Origin: an uncultured Eubacteriales bacterium
GTDB taxonomy: Bacteria > Bacillota_A > Clostridia > Christensenellales > Aristaeellaceae
Reading direction: 5' to 3'
NCBI GenBank assembly: GCA_902803675.1
Contig: CADCQZ010000076.1
Location: 1-13,463 of the forward strand
Length of the DNA: 13,463 nt
In this document: one piece after another, positions 1-7,082 of the stretch
How the letters are laid out: each line of letters begins with the position of its first letter
Position numbering within the stretch: position 1 is the first letter of the stretch
The notes under the pieces: model-generated
Database searches by the model: none
What the model saw: only the letters and a program-made list of their open reading frames with translations
Told to the model about the DNA's origin: nothing
Program-made: the position numbers and the translations under genes

Positions 1-1
1 C

Positions 2-427
2 TTCACCAACACCAAAGATATGGCGCGCAGGCTCAACGATCACCTGGTCAAGCAGGGGTACCAGTCCGAAGCGCTCCACGGTGATATACCCCAGAGCAAG
101 CGCAGCCGCATCATGGCCGATTTCAAGAAGGGCCGCTTCCCCATCCTGGTCTGCACGGATGTGGCTGCGCGGGGCATCGATGTTTTTGACGTCGAGGCCG
201 TGATCAACTATGACCTCCCTCAGGAAAACGAGTACTATCTCCACCGCATCGGCCGCACCGGAAGGGCCAGGAGGCATGGGGTCGCCTTCACTCTCCTCTC
301 CTTTTCAGAAAGCGTCCGCATGGACGAGATCATGAAATACATGGAAAGCCGTCCGACTTTCCTGAAATTCGATGAGCACATGATCCTGCGGGATCCCGAG
401 GGCAAGCCTTTCTTCGACAGCATTTGA
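2..427 (+). CDS. DEAD-box RNA helicase, C-terminal part (5' end outside window)
   Basis: This is the RecA-like helicase C-terminal domain of an ATP-dependent DEAD-box RNA helicase, which unwinds or remodels RNA in the cytoplasm. The reading frame is open from base 2, upstream of the first ATG at 20, and begins FTNTKDMARRL, the usual helicase motif IV region. So the gene starts outside the window and ATG 20 is internal. Motif V (TDVAARGID) and motif VI (HRIGRTGRA) are both intact, so the core is not degraded. Only about 55 residues follow motif VI. There is no RGG-rich, basic or DbpA-type RNA-binding extension, so this is a short, core-only form. The gene ends in TGA about 50 bases before a hairpin terminator and converges on the coiled-coil gene. 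The family is certain; the subgroup (CshA, DeaD, RhlE and others) cannot be assigned from the C-terminus alone. Confidence 0.93.
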   Translation, partial: FTNTKDMARRLNDHLVKQGYQSEALHGDIPQSKRSRIMADFKKGRFPILVCTDVAARGIDVFDVEAVINYDLPQENEYYLHRIGRTGRARRHGVAFTLLSFSESVRMDEIMKYMESRPTFLKFDEHMILRDPEGKPFFDSI

Positions 428-473
428 TCCTGCCGCGCTCACGGGTATTCAGCCGCGATGCGCGCCAAATAAA

Positions 474-507
474 CAAGGGACACCTTCGCCGTGTCCCTTG
501 CTTTTTT
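474..507. terminator. Hairpin terminator between convergent genes
   Basis: A perfect 10-bp stem (CAAGGGACAC at 474-483, GTGTCCCTTG at 491-500) encloses a 7-base loop. It is followed on the + strand by C and six T (502-507), a standard intrinsic terminator for the helicase gene. On the - strand the same stem is followed by TTTATTT, a weaker U tract, so it probably also ends the long leftward transcript after the coiled-coil gene at 522. The site lies exactly between the two convergent stop codons, which fits two-way use. Confidence 0.88.
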
Positions 508-521
508 ATGACTTTTTAAGA

Positions 522-1184
522 TCAGCCGCGCTGAGCGTTCATATTGCTGCGCAGGGCACGCATCTGTTCGACCTGAGCCATGAGGTTGCCCTCAGCCGAC
601 TCCAGGATGCCCATCATGTTCATGTGCATCTGCTGAGAGTATTCATTCAGGCGCTGCTGGGTGGACTCGATGAGCTGCTGGGCCTGGGCGTGAGCGTTTT
701 CCATGATGGTGCTGTCGGCGACCATCTGCTTCGCTCTCTCCTCGGCGTCCGCGATCATGGCGGACGAGCGCTGCTGAGCCTCGGCGATCGCGGCATTCGC
801 GCGGTTCGCCGCATCGACCAGCATGTCATTGGAGCGGGTCTTGGCATCTTCCAGCTGTTCCGTCGCCTGCTGGTTGGCCCTCGTCAGGGTGTTTTCCGCT
901 GTCGCGGCGGCGTTGTTGACCATACGCTGCGCGTCGGCCTGCGCGGTGCTCAGCGCTTTTTCAGATTCCTCACGGCATTTTTCCAGGATGTCATCCCTCG
1001 TTTCCAGGACTGTCTTCGCTTTTCTGATGTCATCAGGCAGCACCTGTTCGATCCGTTTGATCAGTTTGGACAGTTCGGTCTTTTCGATCCCGACTTTGGA
1101 ACTGTTAAAGAATACAGGTCTCGCGTCGTCCGCCAATCTGCGCATCTCTTCCAATACATCGTACACGGTCAACGGTTCGGACAT
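522..1184 (-). CDS. Alanine-rich coiled-coil protein with 11-residue repeats (V/F-type ATPase stalk-like or DivIVA-like)
   Basis: A 220-residue soluble protein of unknown function. No signal peptide or membrane segment is visible. Residues 1-58 form a short N-terminal region with a YDVLEEMRRL helix. Residues 60-158 fall into nine consecutive 11-residue units. Each unit has a hydrophobic pair at positions 7-8 (IL, AL, MV, TL, QL, ML, AI, MI, MV) and, in most, Ala at position 11. Good examples are QQRSSAMIADA and EERAKQMVADS. Such hendecads are typical of right-handed coiled coils like the b/H stalk subunits of rotary ATPases, and similar proteins are often loosely named ATPase subunit H or DivIVA-like. 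The tail is Met/Gln-rich. The start is ATG 1184, with AAAGGAGG eight bases upstream; the frame stays open further upstream but has no such site. It is the last gene of the leftward run, 46 bases after coaD. A role in division or as a scaffold would be a guess. Confidence 0.85.
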   Translation of the reverse strand: MSEPLTVYDVLEEMRRLADDARPVFFNSSKVGIEKTELSKLIKRIEQVLPDDIRKAKTVLETRDDILEKCREESEKALSTAQADAQRMVNNAAATAENTLTRANQQATEQLEDAKTRSNDMLVDAANRANAAIAEAQQRSSAMIADAEERAKQMVADSTIMENAHAQAQQLIESTQQRLNEYSQQMHMNMMGILESAEGNLMAQVEQMRALRSNMNAQRG

Positions 1185-1192
1185 GGTTCCTT

Positions 1193-1200
1193 CCTCCTTT
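1193..1200 (-). promoter_or_regulatory. Ribosome binding site fixing the start of the coiled-coil gene
   Basis: AAAGGAGG on the - strand lies eight bases before ATG 1184. It decides between this start and a frame that stays open to 1256 and overlaps the end of coaD. Confidence 0.8.
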
Positions 1201-1230
1201 GTTGAAATCCTGACAGTATTTATATCGATC

Positions 1231-1695
1231 TCACCCGAGCAGGGGGATGATCTCATCGGGCACGAATCCTTTTACCGGCCTTCCCCATTCCAGAAGTTCC
1301 CTGACGGTGCTGGATGAAACGCCTTCCAGCCCCGGCGAGCACAGGAACATGACCGTTTCAAGCCCCGGACAAAGCATGCCGTTGACGGCTGCCATCGCCC
1401 GCTCATAATCAAAATCCGCCGCTGAGCGCACCCCGCGAAGGATAGCCGTGACGTTTTCTTTCCCTGCAAGATCCACCAGAAGACCTTCGTAAGACAACAC
1501 CCTCACATTGGGAATATCCTTACAGCACGCCTCCAGCATCCTGACCCGTTCCGGAATAGTGAACCGGCCGGCCTTATGGATATTGACGAGGACAGCGACC
1601 ACCACCTCGTCAAAGAGGGCTGCGGCACGGCGGATCAGATCGGTATGCCCCAGAGTGGGCGGGTCAAAACTTCCGGGAAACAGGATCTTGCTCAT
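1231..1695 (-). CDS. coaD: Phosphopantetheine adenylyltransferase
   Basis: CoaD transfers AMP from ATP to 4'-phosphopantetheine to give dephospho-CoA, the penultimate step of coenzyme A synthesis, in the cytoplasm. The 154-residue length is close to the usual length of about 160. The N-terminal nucleotidyltransferase motif GSFDPPTLGH (residues 8-17) supplies the T-x-G-H signature (T14, H17). ILRGVRSAADFDYE in the middle and VSSSTVRE near residue 125 are the family's substrate-binding and second nucleotide-binding motifs. ATG 1695 overlaps the rsmD stop by four bases (ATGA) and is preceded by GGAGGA, so the two genes are probably translationally coupled. The rsmD-coaD pair is a common Firmicutes arrangement. 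No oddities seen. Confidence 0.97.
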   Translation of the reverse strand: MSKILFPGSFDPPTLGHTDLIRRAAALFDEVVVAVLVNIHKAGRFTIPERVRMLEACCKDIPNVRVLSYEGLLVDLAGKENVTAILRGVRSAADFDYERAMAAVNGMLCPGLETVMFLCSPGLEGVSSSTVRELLEWGRPVKGFVPDEIIPLLG

Positions 1696-2249
1696 GGCTT
1701 TTCCTCCGATCCAAGGCGGATAAAAGCGATATGGGTCATGCCCGCTTTTTTGGCCTTGAAGATCGTCATTCCTCCGGGCACAGCCGGAGAGATATCGCTG
1801 TATTCTGCTATTACAATACCATTTTGGCTCAATAATGACAAGGATAAAATTTTACTGAGCACACTGTCCATGCTCATCCGATAGGGCGGATCCAGGAATA
1901 TGAGGCCAAAAGAAAGGCCCCTTTCCCCTAACAGGTCAAGAGCCTTGTGCGCGTCAAGCCCGATCGTTTCGGCCTTCTCACGATAACCGAGACGATCGAT
2001 ATTCTTTTCGATCACGCGTCGTGCCGCAGGGCTGTGATCGTTGAACACAGCGCTCTGCGCGCCCCGGCTGAGCGCTTCCAGGCCGTAGGCGCCGCTCCCC
2101 GCGAAAAGATCCAATACATCCGCCCCGGCGACCTGAAACTGTATCACGTCGAACACAGTTTCCCTGACGCGGTCAAGGGTCGGCCTCGTATCCATTCCCT
2201 TGGGCGCGTCGATCTGCCTTGAGCGCGCTTCTCCTCCGATGATCCTCAT
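1692..2249 (-). CDS. rsmD: 16S rRNA (guanine966-N2)-methyltransferase
   Basis: RsmD methylates N2 of G966 in 16S rRNA of the small ribosomal subunit, using S-adenosylmethionine. The protein has 185 residues, normal for the family. It opens with MRIIGGEARSR and then RPTLDRVRET, the usual start and conserved RPT region. The SAM-binding loop is DLFAGSGAYGLEALSRGA (residues 47-64), and the catalytic N-methyltransferase motif DPPY is at 120-123. ATG 2249 overlaps the stop of the upstream membrane-protein gene by four bases (ATGA). No strong ribosome binding site precedes it, so it probably depends on translational coupling. It overlaps coaD in the same way at its other end. Confidence 0.96.
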   Translation of the reverse strand: MRIIGGEARSRQIDAPKGMDTRPTLDRVRETVFDVIQFQVAGADVLDLFAGSGAYGLEALSRGAQSAVFNDHSPAARRVIEKNIDRLGYREKAETIGLDAHKALDLLGERGLSFGLIFLDPPYRMSMDSVLSKILSLSLLSQNGIVIAEYSDISPAVPGGMTIFKAKKAGMTHIAFIRLGSEEKP

Positions 2250-3040
2250 ACCAGCTGCTTCGGTTCGTTTTGTTTCCTGACGATGGTCTTTTTATTCTTC
2301 CTGTTCCGTCTCTTGATGCTGCGGGCGATATTGCCATGGATCATCGCGCGCTGTTTCGGTCCCTGCAGATACCCAAGGGCGTAAGAGAGCATCGGAAGAA
2401 GCATGATCAGGGGGGTCAGCCTGTCAAGCGTCAGCAGATTGGAAGCGCTGCCTGTTCCCACGATATTGACCCAGGGCAGTATCATGACCCTCACGATCAC
2501 CCTCAGGATGTCAGCGGCGCCCGGCGTACGGGACTGCCCGTAATAAGACAGAGCGGCACCGATCCCCTCTTCGGTCAGATAAGGCGAAGTCCATGACGGC
2601 AGGGGCTGCAGCACATACTCGGCTTTCTTTGCCAGCAGCGCGTACACGAGGGCCACCAGGAAAGGAATGAGACAGGCACAGGCTCCGGTCACGACGCCCT
2701 TTACTTTGTTGAAGCATCTGTCCTTGTTTTTCTGCGGCTCTTCGACCCCGCTCTGAAGATGCTGATGCACGATCTCGCCGGCGAACACATCGTCAAACCC
2801 GTCACGGGTCCCGGAGAAATAATACATGGACACGACGGCGAAGATCAGCAGCAGGTTCAGGACGATGCGCAGCACCGGGATATCAAAGCTCAACGCTGTC
2901 GCGACCAGCAGATACATCAGGCTGACAGCGAAAGTCATGGCGAAAAGACGAAGCCCCCGTTTGAGGGTATTGTCGTCCCATATCTTTCCCGTATGATAGG
3001 GCTTGAAGACCAGCGCCTGTTTCTTCGTTTTTCCCTGCAT
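2246..3040 (-). CDS. Multi-pass membrane protein of unknown function
   Basis: I do not recognise a named family. The 264-residue product has a basic N-terminus (QGKTKKQ) and hydrophobic helices at roughly residues 33-51, 54-76, 115-137 and 209-226, with a weaker one at 180-197. Between the second and third helices is a soluble stretch of about 38 residues with the acidic patch RDGFDDVFAGEI. A Pro/Trp-rich loop lies near 146-156. The C-terminus is strongly basic (KRRNRKNKK, about 243-251), suggesting a cytoplasmic tail near nucleic acid or lipid headgroups. The frame can be read from TTG 3061, overlapping the alr stop. I chose ATG 3040 because GGGGGAA lies six bases before it. The gene is sandwiched between alr and rsmD and overlaps rsmD by four bases, so it is co-transcribed with them; nothing in the context gives a function. 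Confidence 0.85.
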   Translation of the reverse strand: MQGKTKKQALVFKPYHTGKIWDDNTLKRGLRLFAMTFAVSLMYLLVATALSFDIPVLRIVLNLLLIFAVVSMYYFSGTRDGFDDVFAGEIVHQHLQSGVEEPQKNKDRCFNKVKGVVTGACACLIPFLVALVYALLAKKAEYVLQPLPSWTSPYLTEEGIGAALSYYGQSRTPGAADILRVIVRVMILPWVNIVGTGSASNLLTLDRLTPLIMLLPMLSYALGYLQGPKQRAMIHGNIARSIKRRNRKNKKTIVRKQNEPKQLV

Positions 3041-3057
3041 AAAGCATTCCCCCGGAA

Positions 3058-4161
3058 TCAATCAATATAATATCGAGGCACCCTGTTTTTCGGCGCCAGC
3101 AGGATCTCGTACGAGATCGTCCCGCAGATCCCGGCGATCTCGTCAGCCGTGATCTCCTCACTGCCCTGCCGGCCCAGCAGTACCGCTTCATCGCCTTCCT
3201 GTACACCGTCGATGTCCGTAACATCCGCCATGAACATGTCCATGCACACATTGCCGATGATCCGGCAGCGCTTTCCGCGGATCAGTACCTGACCCCTGTT
3301 GGACAGGGCCCTGGGATATCCGTCCCCGTAACCGACAGCCACTGTGGCGACTTTGATGGGCTTTTCCGCTCTATAGGTGCAGCCGTATCCGATGCATTCC
3401 CCCGCATCGACCGTTTTGACCAGCATCACCTCGCTGATCCACTTCAGCGCGGGCTTCAGGTCGGAGCCTCCTCCGGGATAGGGACTGCAGCCGTACATCG
3501 CGATCCCGAGACGCACCATATCGCCGCGCATCGCGGGATACTTGAGAGCCGCGGCGCTGGCGGACATATGCTTCTTCAGGCCCCTGGGAAGCTCCGCGGA
3601 GATCTCCTCGAATCGGGAAGCCTGCATGAGCGTATAGCTGTCGCTTTCGGCATCCGCGTCGCAAAAATGGGTGAATACCGCCTCGGCGTGAACATGCCCG
3701 GCCCGGGACAGGGCCTGTGTCAGTTCCCGGGCTTCCTGCGGTGAACGGATCCCCAGCCTGCCCATGCCGCTGTCCACCTTGATGTGGACCGCGCATGTTT
3801 TTCCCTGTTCAAGGCAGGCCTGTTCCAGAAGAGAGATATGCCCGGGAGTATAGACGGTCTGAGCAAGGCCCCAGCGGACAGACGCGGCGGCTTCCCGGGC
3901 GTTCATCCCGCCCAGGACCAGCACCGGCGCATCGATCCCGGCACAGCGAAGAGCAGCGCCTTCCTCCGGGACCGCTACCGCCAGCATCGAGGCGCCTTCT
4001 TCAAGAGCGGTCCGCGCGACTTCAACAAGACCATGGCCGTACGCATCTGCCTTCACGACGGCGATGAACGGGGACCGTGTCTCACTCCTGAAAACACCGA
4101 TATTATGCCGGATCGCGTTCAGGTCGATCTGGGTATAGGTGGAACGAAACTGATCGGTCAT
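3058..4161 (-). CDS. alr: Alanine racemase
   Basis: Alr is a pyridoxal-phosphate enzyme that interconverts L- and D-alanine in the cytoplasm, supplying D-alanine for peptidoglycan. The protein has 367 residues, the normal length. The PLP-binding lysine is K37 in VVKADAYGHG. The second catalytic base is Tyr263 in YGCTYRAEKP, matching the well-known Tyr265. SGMGRLG (131-137), with its PLP-contacting Arg, and VAVGYGDGYPR are also present. The start gives the standard N-terminal TQIDLNAIRHN. It lies only six bases after the oadA stop, and the preceding GTGTGATAAAAC holds no clear ribosome binding site. Translation is therefore likely coupled to, or re-initiated from, oadA. It is unusual for a cell-wall gene to follow directly behind a sodium-pump decarboxylase, but the intergenic space leaves little room for its own promoter. 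Confidence 0.97.
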   Translation of the reverse strand: MTDQFRSTYTQIDLNAIRHNIGVFRSETRSPFIAVVKADAYGHGLVEVARTALEEGASMLAVAVPEEGAALRCAGIDAPVLVLGGMNAREAAASVRWGLAQTVYTPGHISLLEQACLEQGKTCAVHIKVDSGMGRLGIRSPQEARELTQALSRAGHVHAEAVFTHFCDADAESDSYTLMQASRFEEISAELPRGLKKHMSASAAALKYPAMRGDMVRLGIAMYGCSPYPGGGSDLKPALKWISEVMLVKTVDAGECIGYGCTYRAEKPIKVATVAVGYGDGYPRALSNRGQVLIRGKRCRIIGNVCMDMFMADVTDIDGVQEGDEAVLLGRQGSEEITADEIAGICGTISYEILLAPKNRVPRYYID

Positions 4162-4167
4162 GTTTTA

Positions 4168-5568
4168 TCACACGGGCATGGTGCCGTCTTCGGCGTTGTA
4201 CTCCGTCGGATCCGCTTTCATCTGCTGGGCCTGGCGCCACTCAAAGAATTTTGTAGCCACCTGCGGGAAGAGCGCGTAGGAAAGCACGTCCTCGTCCTGC
4301 TGGATCCATTTCGCGGTCTCCTGACGGTATTTATCCAGTTCGGGGGGGATATCGTCCGCCGGCCTGTGATCGATGACAGGCATATCACCGATCAGGGCTT
4401 TGCGCAGTTCGGGATCGACAGGGCCCGGAAGCCTGCCGTACTCGCCGGCAAGCAGTGCCTTGCTTTCTTTGGTCACGGTCTGATACCGCTTCCCGCTGAT
4501 AATATTCCAGACAGCCTGCGTGCCTACGATCTGGGAAGTGGGCGTCACCAGAGGCGGATAGCCGAAGTCCTTGCGGACCTTGGGAACTTCCGCCAGCACC
4601 TCGTCGTATTTCTCGATCTTGCCCGCCTGCTTGAGCTGGCCGATCAGGTTGGAGAGCATCCCGCCGGGGACCTGGTACATCAGCGTGTTCACGTTCGTGC
4701 TCAGCACTTTCTCAGGATCACGCCATCCGTCATCCGTCAGCCTCTGCGCCACTTTCTTAAAGTGCGCGGCCGCTTTGGTCAGCTTCCTGACATCCAGGCC
4801 GGTATCGTATTCCGTGCCCTGCAGCGTCGCCACCAGGGACTCCGTCGTGGGCTGGGAAGTTCCGCCGCCCAGGGGCGAAAGGGCCGTGTCCACAACATCC
4901 ACCCCCGCCTCCACGGCTTTGAGGAGCGTCATGGCGCCCGTGCCTGTCGTGTCATGGGTATGGAGCACGATGGGAAGCTTGGTATTGGCCTTCAGCTTGG
5001 TGATCAAACTGTAGGCCGCGTAAGGCAGCAGAAGGTTCGCCATATCCTTGATGCAGATGATGTCCGCGCCCATATCCTCGATCTTCTTGGCCAGTTCCAC
5101 GAAATACGCTTCCGTGTGGACGGGCGAGATCGTATAGCTCATGGCCACTTCCGCGGTACCGCCGTACTGCTTCGTGGCCTTGACCGCGGTCTCCATATTG
5201 CGCAGATCGTTCAGGGCGTCGAAGGTACGGATGATATCGATGCCGTTATCGATGGACTTTTTCACAAAATAGTCCACCACATCGTCGGCATAATGCTTAT
5301 AGCCCAGGATATTCTGGCCGCGGAGCAGCATCTGCAGTTTCGTGTTCGGCAGCGCTTTCCTCAGCTTGCGGAGCCTTTCCCAGGGGTCCTCATGCAGATA
5401 ACGAAGGCAGCTGTCAAAGGTAGCTCCGCCCCAGCACTCCAATGAAAAATAGCCGATACTGTCCAGGATCTCGCAGGCAGGCAGCATCTCGTCCAGCCGC
5501 ATGCGCGTCGCGGCCTGGCTCTGATGGGCATCCCTCAGGATCGTATCAGTGATCAAAACTTTACGCAT
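4168..5568 (-). CDS. oadA: Oxaloacetate decarboxylase alpha-type carboxyltransferase, without biotin domain
   Basis: This is the carboxyltransferase subunit of the OadA / pyruvate carboxylase C-terminal / transcarboxylase 5S family. It moves a carboxyl group between oxaloacetate (or pyruvate) and enzyme-bound biotin. The TIM barrel begins TDTILRDAHQS, with metal ligand D13. The lysine that is carbamylated in the family is K174 (ICIKDMA), and the metal-binding His pair is H203/H205 (LHTHDTTG). These keep the spacing of the studied OadA residues D17, K178, H207 and H209. The conserved C-terminal carboxylase domain follows. The protein stops at residue 466, where longer homologues of about 590 residues continue into a Pro/Ala linker and a biotinyl domain. 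The carrier is the separate protein at 7083-7451. ATG 5568 has AAGGAGG seven to eight bases upstream. Its place just after oadB makes a decarboxylase or transcarboxylase role likelier than anaplerotic pyruvate carboxylase, and no biotin carboxylase is present. Confidence 0.93.
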   Translation of the reverse strand: MRKVLITDTILRDAHQSQAATRMRLDEMLPACEILDSIGYFSLECWGGATFDSCLRYLHEDPWERLRKLRKALPNTKLQMLLRGQNILGYKHYADDVVDYFVKKSIDNGIDIIRTFDALNDLRNMETAVKATKQYGGTAEVAMSYTISPVHTEAYFVELAKKIEDMGADIICIKDMANLLLPYAAYSLITKLKANTKLPIVLHTHDTTGTGAMTLLKAVEAGVDVVDTALSPLGGGTSQPTTESLVATLQGTEYDTGLDVRKLTKAAAHFKKVAQRLTDDGWRDPEKVLSTNVNTLMYQVPGGMLSNLIGQLKQAGKIEKYDEVLAEVPKVRKDFGYPPLVTPTSQIVGTQAVWNIISGKRYQTVTKESKALLAGEYGRLPGPVDPELRKALIGDMPVIDHRPADDIPPELDKYRQETAKWIQQDEDVLSYALFPQVATKFFEWRQAQQMKADPTEYNAEDGTMPV

Positions 5569-5590
5569 TTAAGTGACCTCCTTAGGCTCA

Positions 5591-7048
5591 TCAGCCGAAC
5601 ATGCTGAGCAGTACGCCCGCCGCGATCGCGGAGCCGATCACGCCGGCCACGTTCGGTCCCATGGCATGCATCAAAAGGAAATTTCTGGGGTTGGCTCTCT
5701 GGCCTTCCATCTGGGCGACCCTGGCCGCCATCGGTACGGCGGATACACCGGCGGCACCGATGAGGGGGTTGATCTTGCCGCCCGTGATCTTGTTCATCAG
5801 CTTCGCGAGCAGCACCCCGCCGGCCGTCCCGCAGCCGAAGGCGACGATGCCCAGAGCGACGATCATGATCGTCTGCCAGGTCAGGAAGGTACCGGCCGTC
5901 GCCGTCGCGCCGACCGTGAGCCCCAGGAAGATCGTGACGATGTTCATCAGTTCGTTGCTGGCTGTCTTCACCAGCCGGTCGGCCACACCGCTCTCCTTGA
6001 GCAGATTGCCCAGCATCAGGCAGCCCACCAGGGGCGTCGCCGAGGGCAGCAGCGCCGAAACGAGGATGGTGACCACGATGGGGAAAATGATCTTCTCCCG
6101 CCTGGTGACCGGGCGGAGCTGCTCCATCACGATCTCGCGCTCTTTCTTCGTGGTCAGCGCGCGCATGATCGGCGGCTGGATCACGGGGACCAGCGCCATA
6201 TAGGAATAGGCCGCCACCGCGATCGGGCCCAGCAGTTCGGGCGCCAGAAGCCCGGTCAGCCAGATAGCCGTCGGGCCGTCCGCGCCGCCGATGATGCCGA
6301 TGGCGCCGGCCTGAGCGCTGGAAAACAGCCCGGAGATCTTCGCGCCGAAGAATGTCAGGAAAATGCCCAGCTGCGCCGCCGCGCCCAGCAGAAGGGATTT
6401 GGGGTTCGCGATCAGGGGCCCGAAATCCGTCATGGCGCCGACGCCCAGGAAGATCAGACAGGGATAAATACCGAGCTTCACGCCCAGGTACAGATAGTCC
6501 AGCAGGCCCGGGTTGATCTTCCGTCCCGCGGAAGCCACCAGCTCGCCCAGAGCGGTGAACACCTGTCCGTCCACCATGAAAGCGTCCCTGAGCACGATCG
6601 ATGTGCTCAGGCCCGACCTGGTCATTTCCGCGATGGTCTCGGCCAGCGGCCGCACCTCATTGCCGGTGATCCCCGTCGCGGCCATGAAGTTGCCCACGAT
6701 ATTGCCCGCGGCGTTCATGATGATGCCGCTGGCGTTCACCGTCCACCCGGCGGTATCCGCGATCAGTTTATCCGCGTCTATAAGCACAGCGCCGCCGAAG
6801 ATGTTCCAGTTGGCGTGACCGCCGGCGAACAGTTCCTCATGGAAAATATCCCCGCCGATCAGGTTCGTCAGCAGCATGCCGAACGCGATGGGCAGAAGAA
6901 GCAGCGGCTCGAACTTTTTAACGATCGCGAGGTATAAAAGCAAGAGCGCGATCAGTATCATCACCAGATTGAGCGGTGATGTAAAGGCCTGGGCGATGCC
7001 GGAACCGCGCGCCAGGCTGCCTAAGGTATCAACGATCCTGTCCAGCAC
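5591..7048 (-). CDS. oadB: Sodium-translocating decarboxylase beta subunit
   Basis: OadB/MmdB/GcdB is the integral membrane subunit that decarboxylates carboxybiotin and couples this to Na+ export. The 485 residues are mostly hydrophobic helices. Residues known to be essential in the Klebsiella enzyme are present, all shifted by +54: D203 as D257 (IGGADGPTAI), Y229 as Y283 (AYSYMAL), N373 as N427 and G377 as G431 (INPLIG), and S382 as S436 (AGVSAVPMAARV). The constant offset means the extra length lies N-terminal to residue 257. It falls between helix two (ending about 64) and LLDYLYLGVKLG (182-193), a loop with Gly/Asn/Thr-rich segments. The start is GTG 7048 with AAAGGAGA seven bases before it. 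It lies 34 bases after the biotin carrier gene. The active-site set is complete, so the pump should be functional; substrate identity is set by the partner carboxyltransferases, not by this subunit. Confidence 0.95.
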   Translation of the reverse strand: MLDRIVDTLGSLARGSGIAQAFTSPLNLVMILIALLLLYLAIVKKFEPLLLLPIAFGMLLTNLIGGDIFHEELFAGGHANWNIFGGAVLIDADKLIADTAGWTVNASGIIMNAAGNIVGNFMAATGITGNEVRPLAETIAEMTRSGLSTSIVLRDAFMVDGQVFTALGELVASAGRKINPGLLDYLYLGVKLGIYPCLIFLGVGAMTDFGPLIANPKSLLLGAAAQLGIFLTFFGAKISGLFSSAQAGAIGIIGGADGPTAIWLTGLLAPELLGPIAVAAYSYMALVPVIQPPIMRALTTKKEREIVMEQLRPVTRREKIIFPIVVTILVSALLPSATPLVGCLMLGNLLKESGVADRLVKTASNELMNIVTIFLGLTVGATATAGTFLTWQTIMIVALGIVAFGCGTAGGVLLAKLMNKITGGKINPLIGAAGVSAVPMAARVAQMEGQRANPRNFLLMHAMGPNVAGVIGSAIAAGVLLSMFG

Positions 7049-7082
7049 TGAACATTCTCCTTTCCGCGGGATCCAGATCCAC

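Noticed and set aside
498..1205. A 235-codon + strand frame opposite the coiled-coil gene
   Set aside because: Starts inside the terminator and mirrors the alanine-rich repeats; the - strand frame has a strong ribosome binding site.
3784..5445. A 553-codon open frame on the + strand opposite oadA and alr
   Set aside because: It is the complement of two certain genes in G+C-rich DNA. Its translation is His/Arg/Gly-rich with no recognisable domain.
4168..5568. OadA as a truncated pseudogene because the biotin domain is missing
   Set aside because: All catalytic motifs are intact, the stop is clean, and the biotin domain is supplied by the separate gene at 7083-7451, a known split arrangement.
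5573..6937. A 454-codon open frame on the + strand opposite oadB
   Set aside because: The product is an Arg/His/Gln/Asp-rich string without domains, a codon-bias shadow of the membrane subunit gene.
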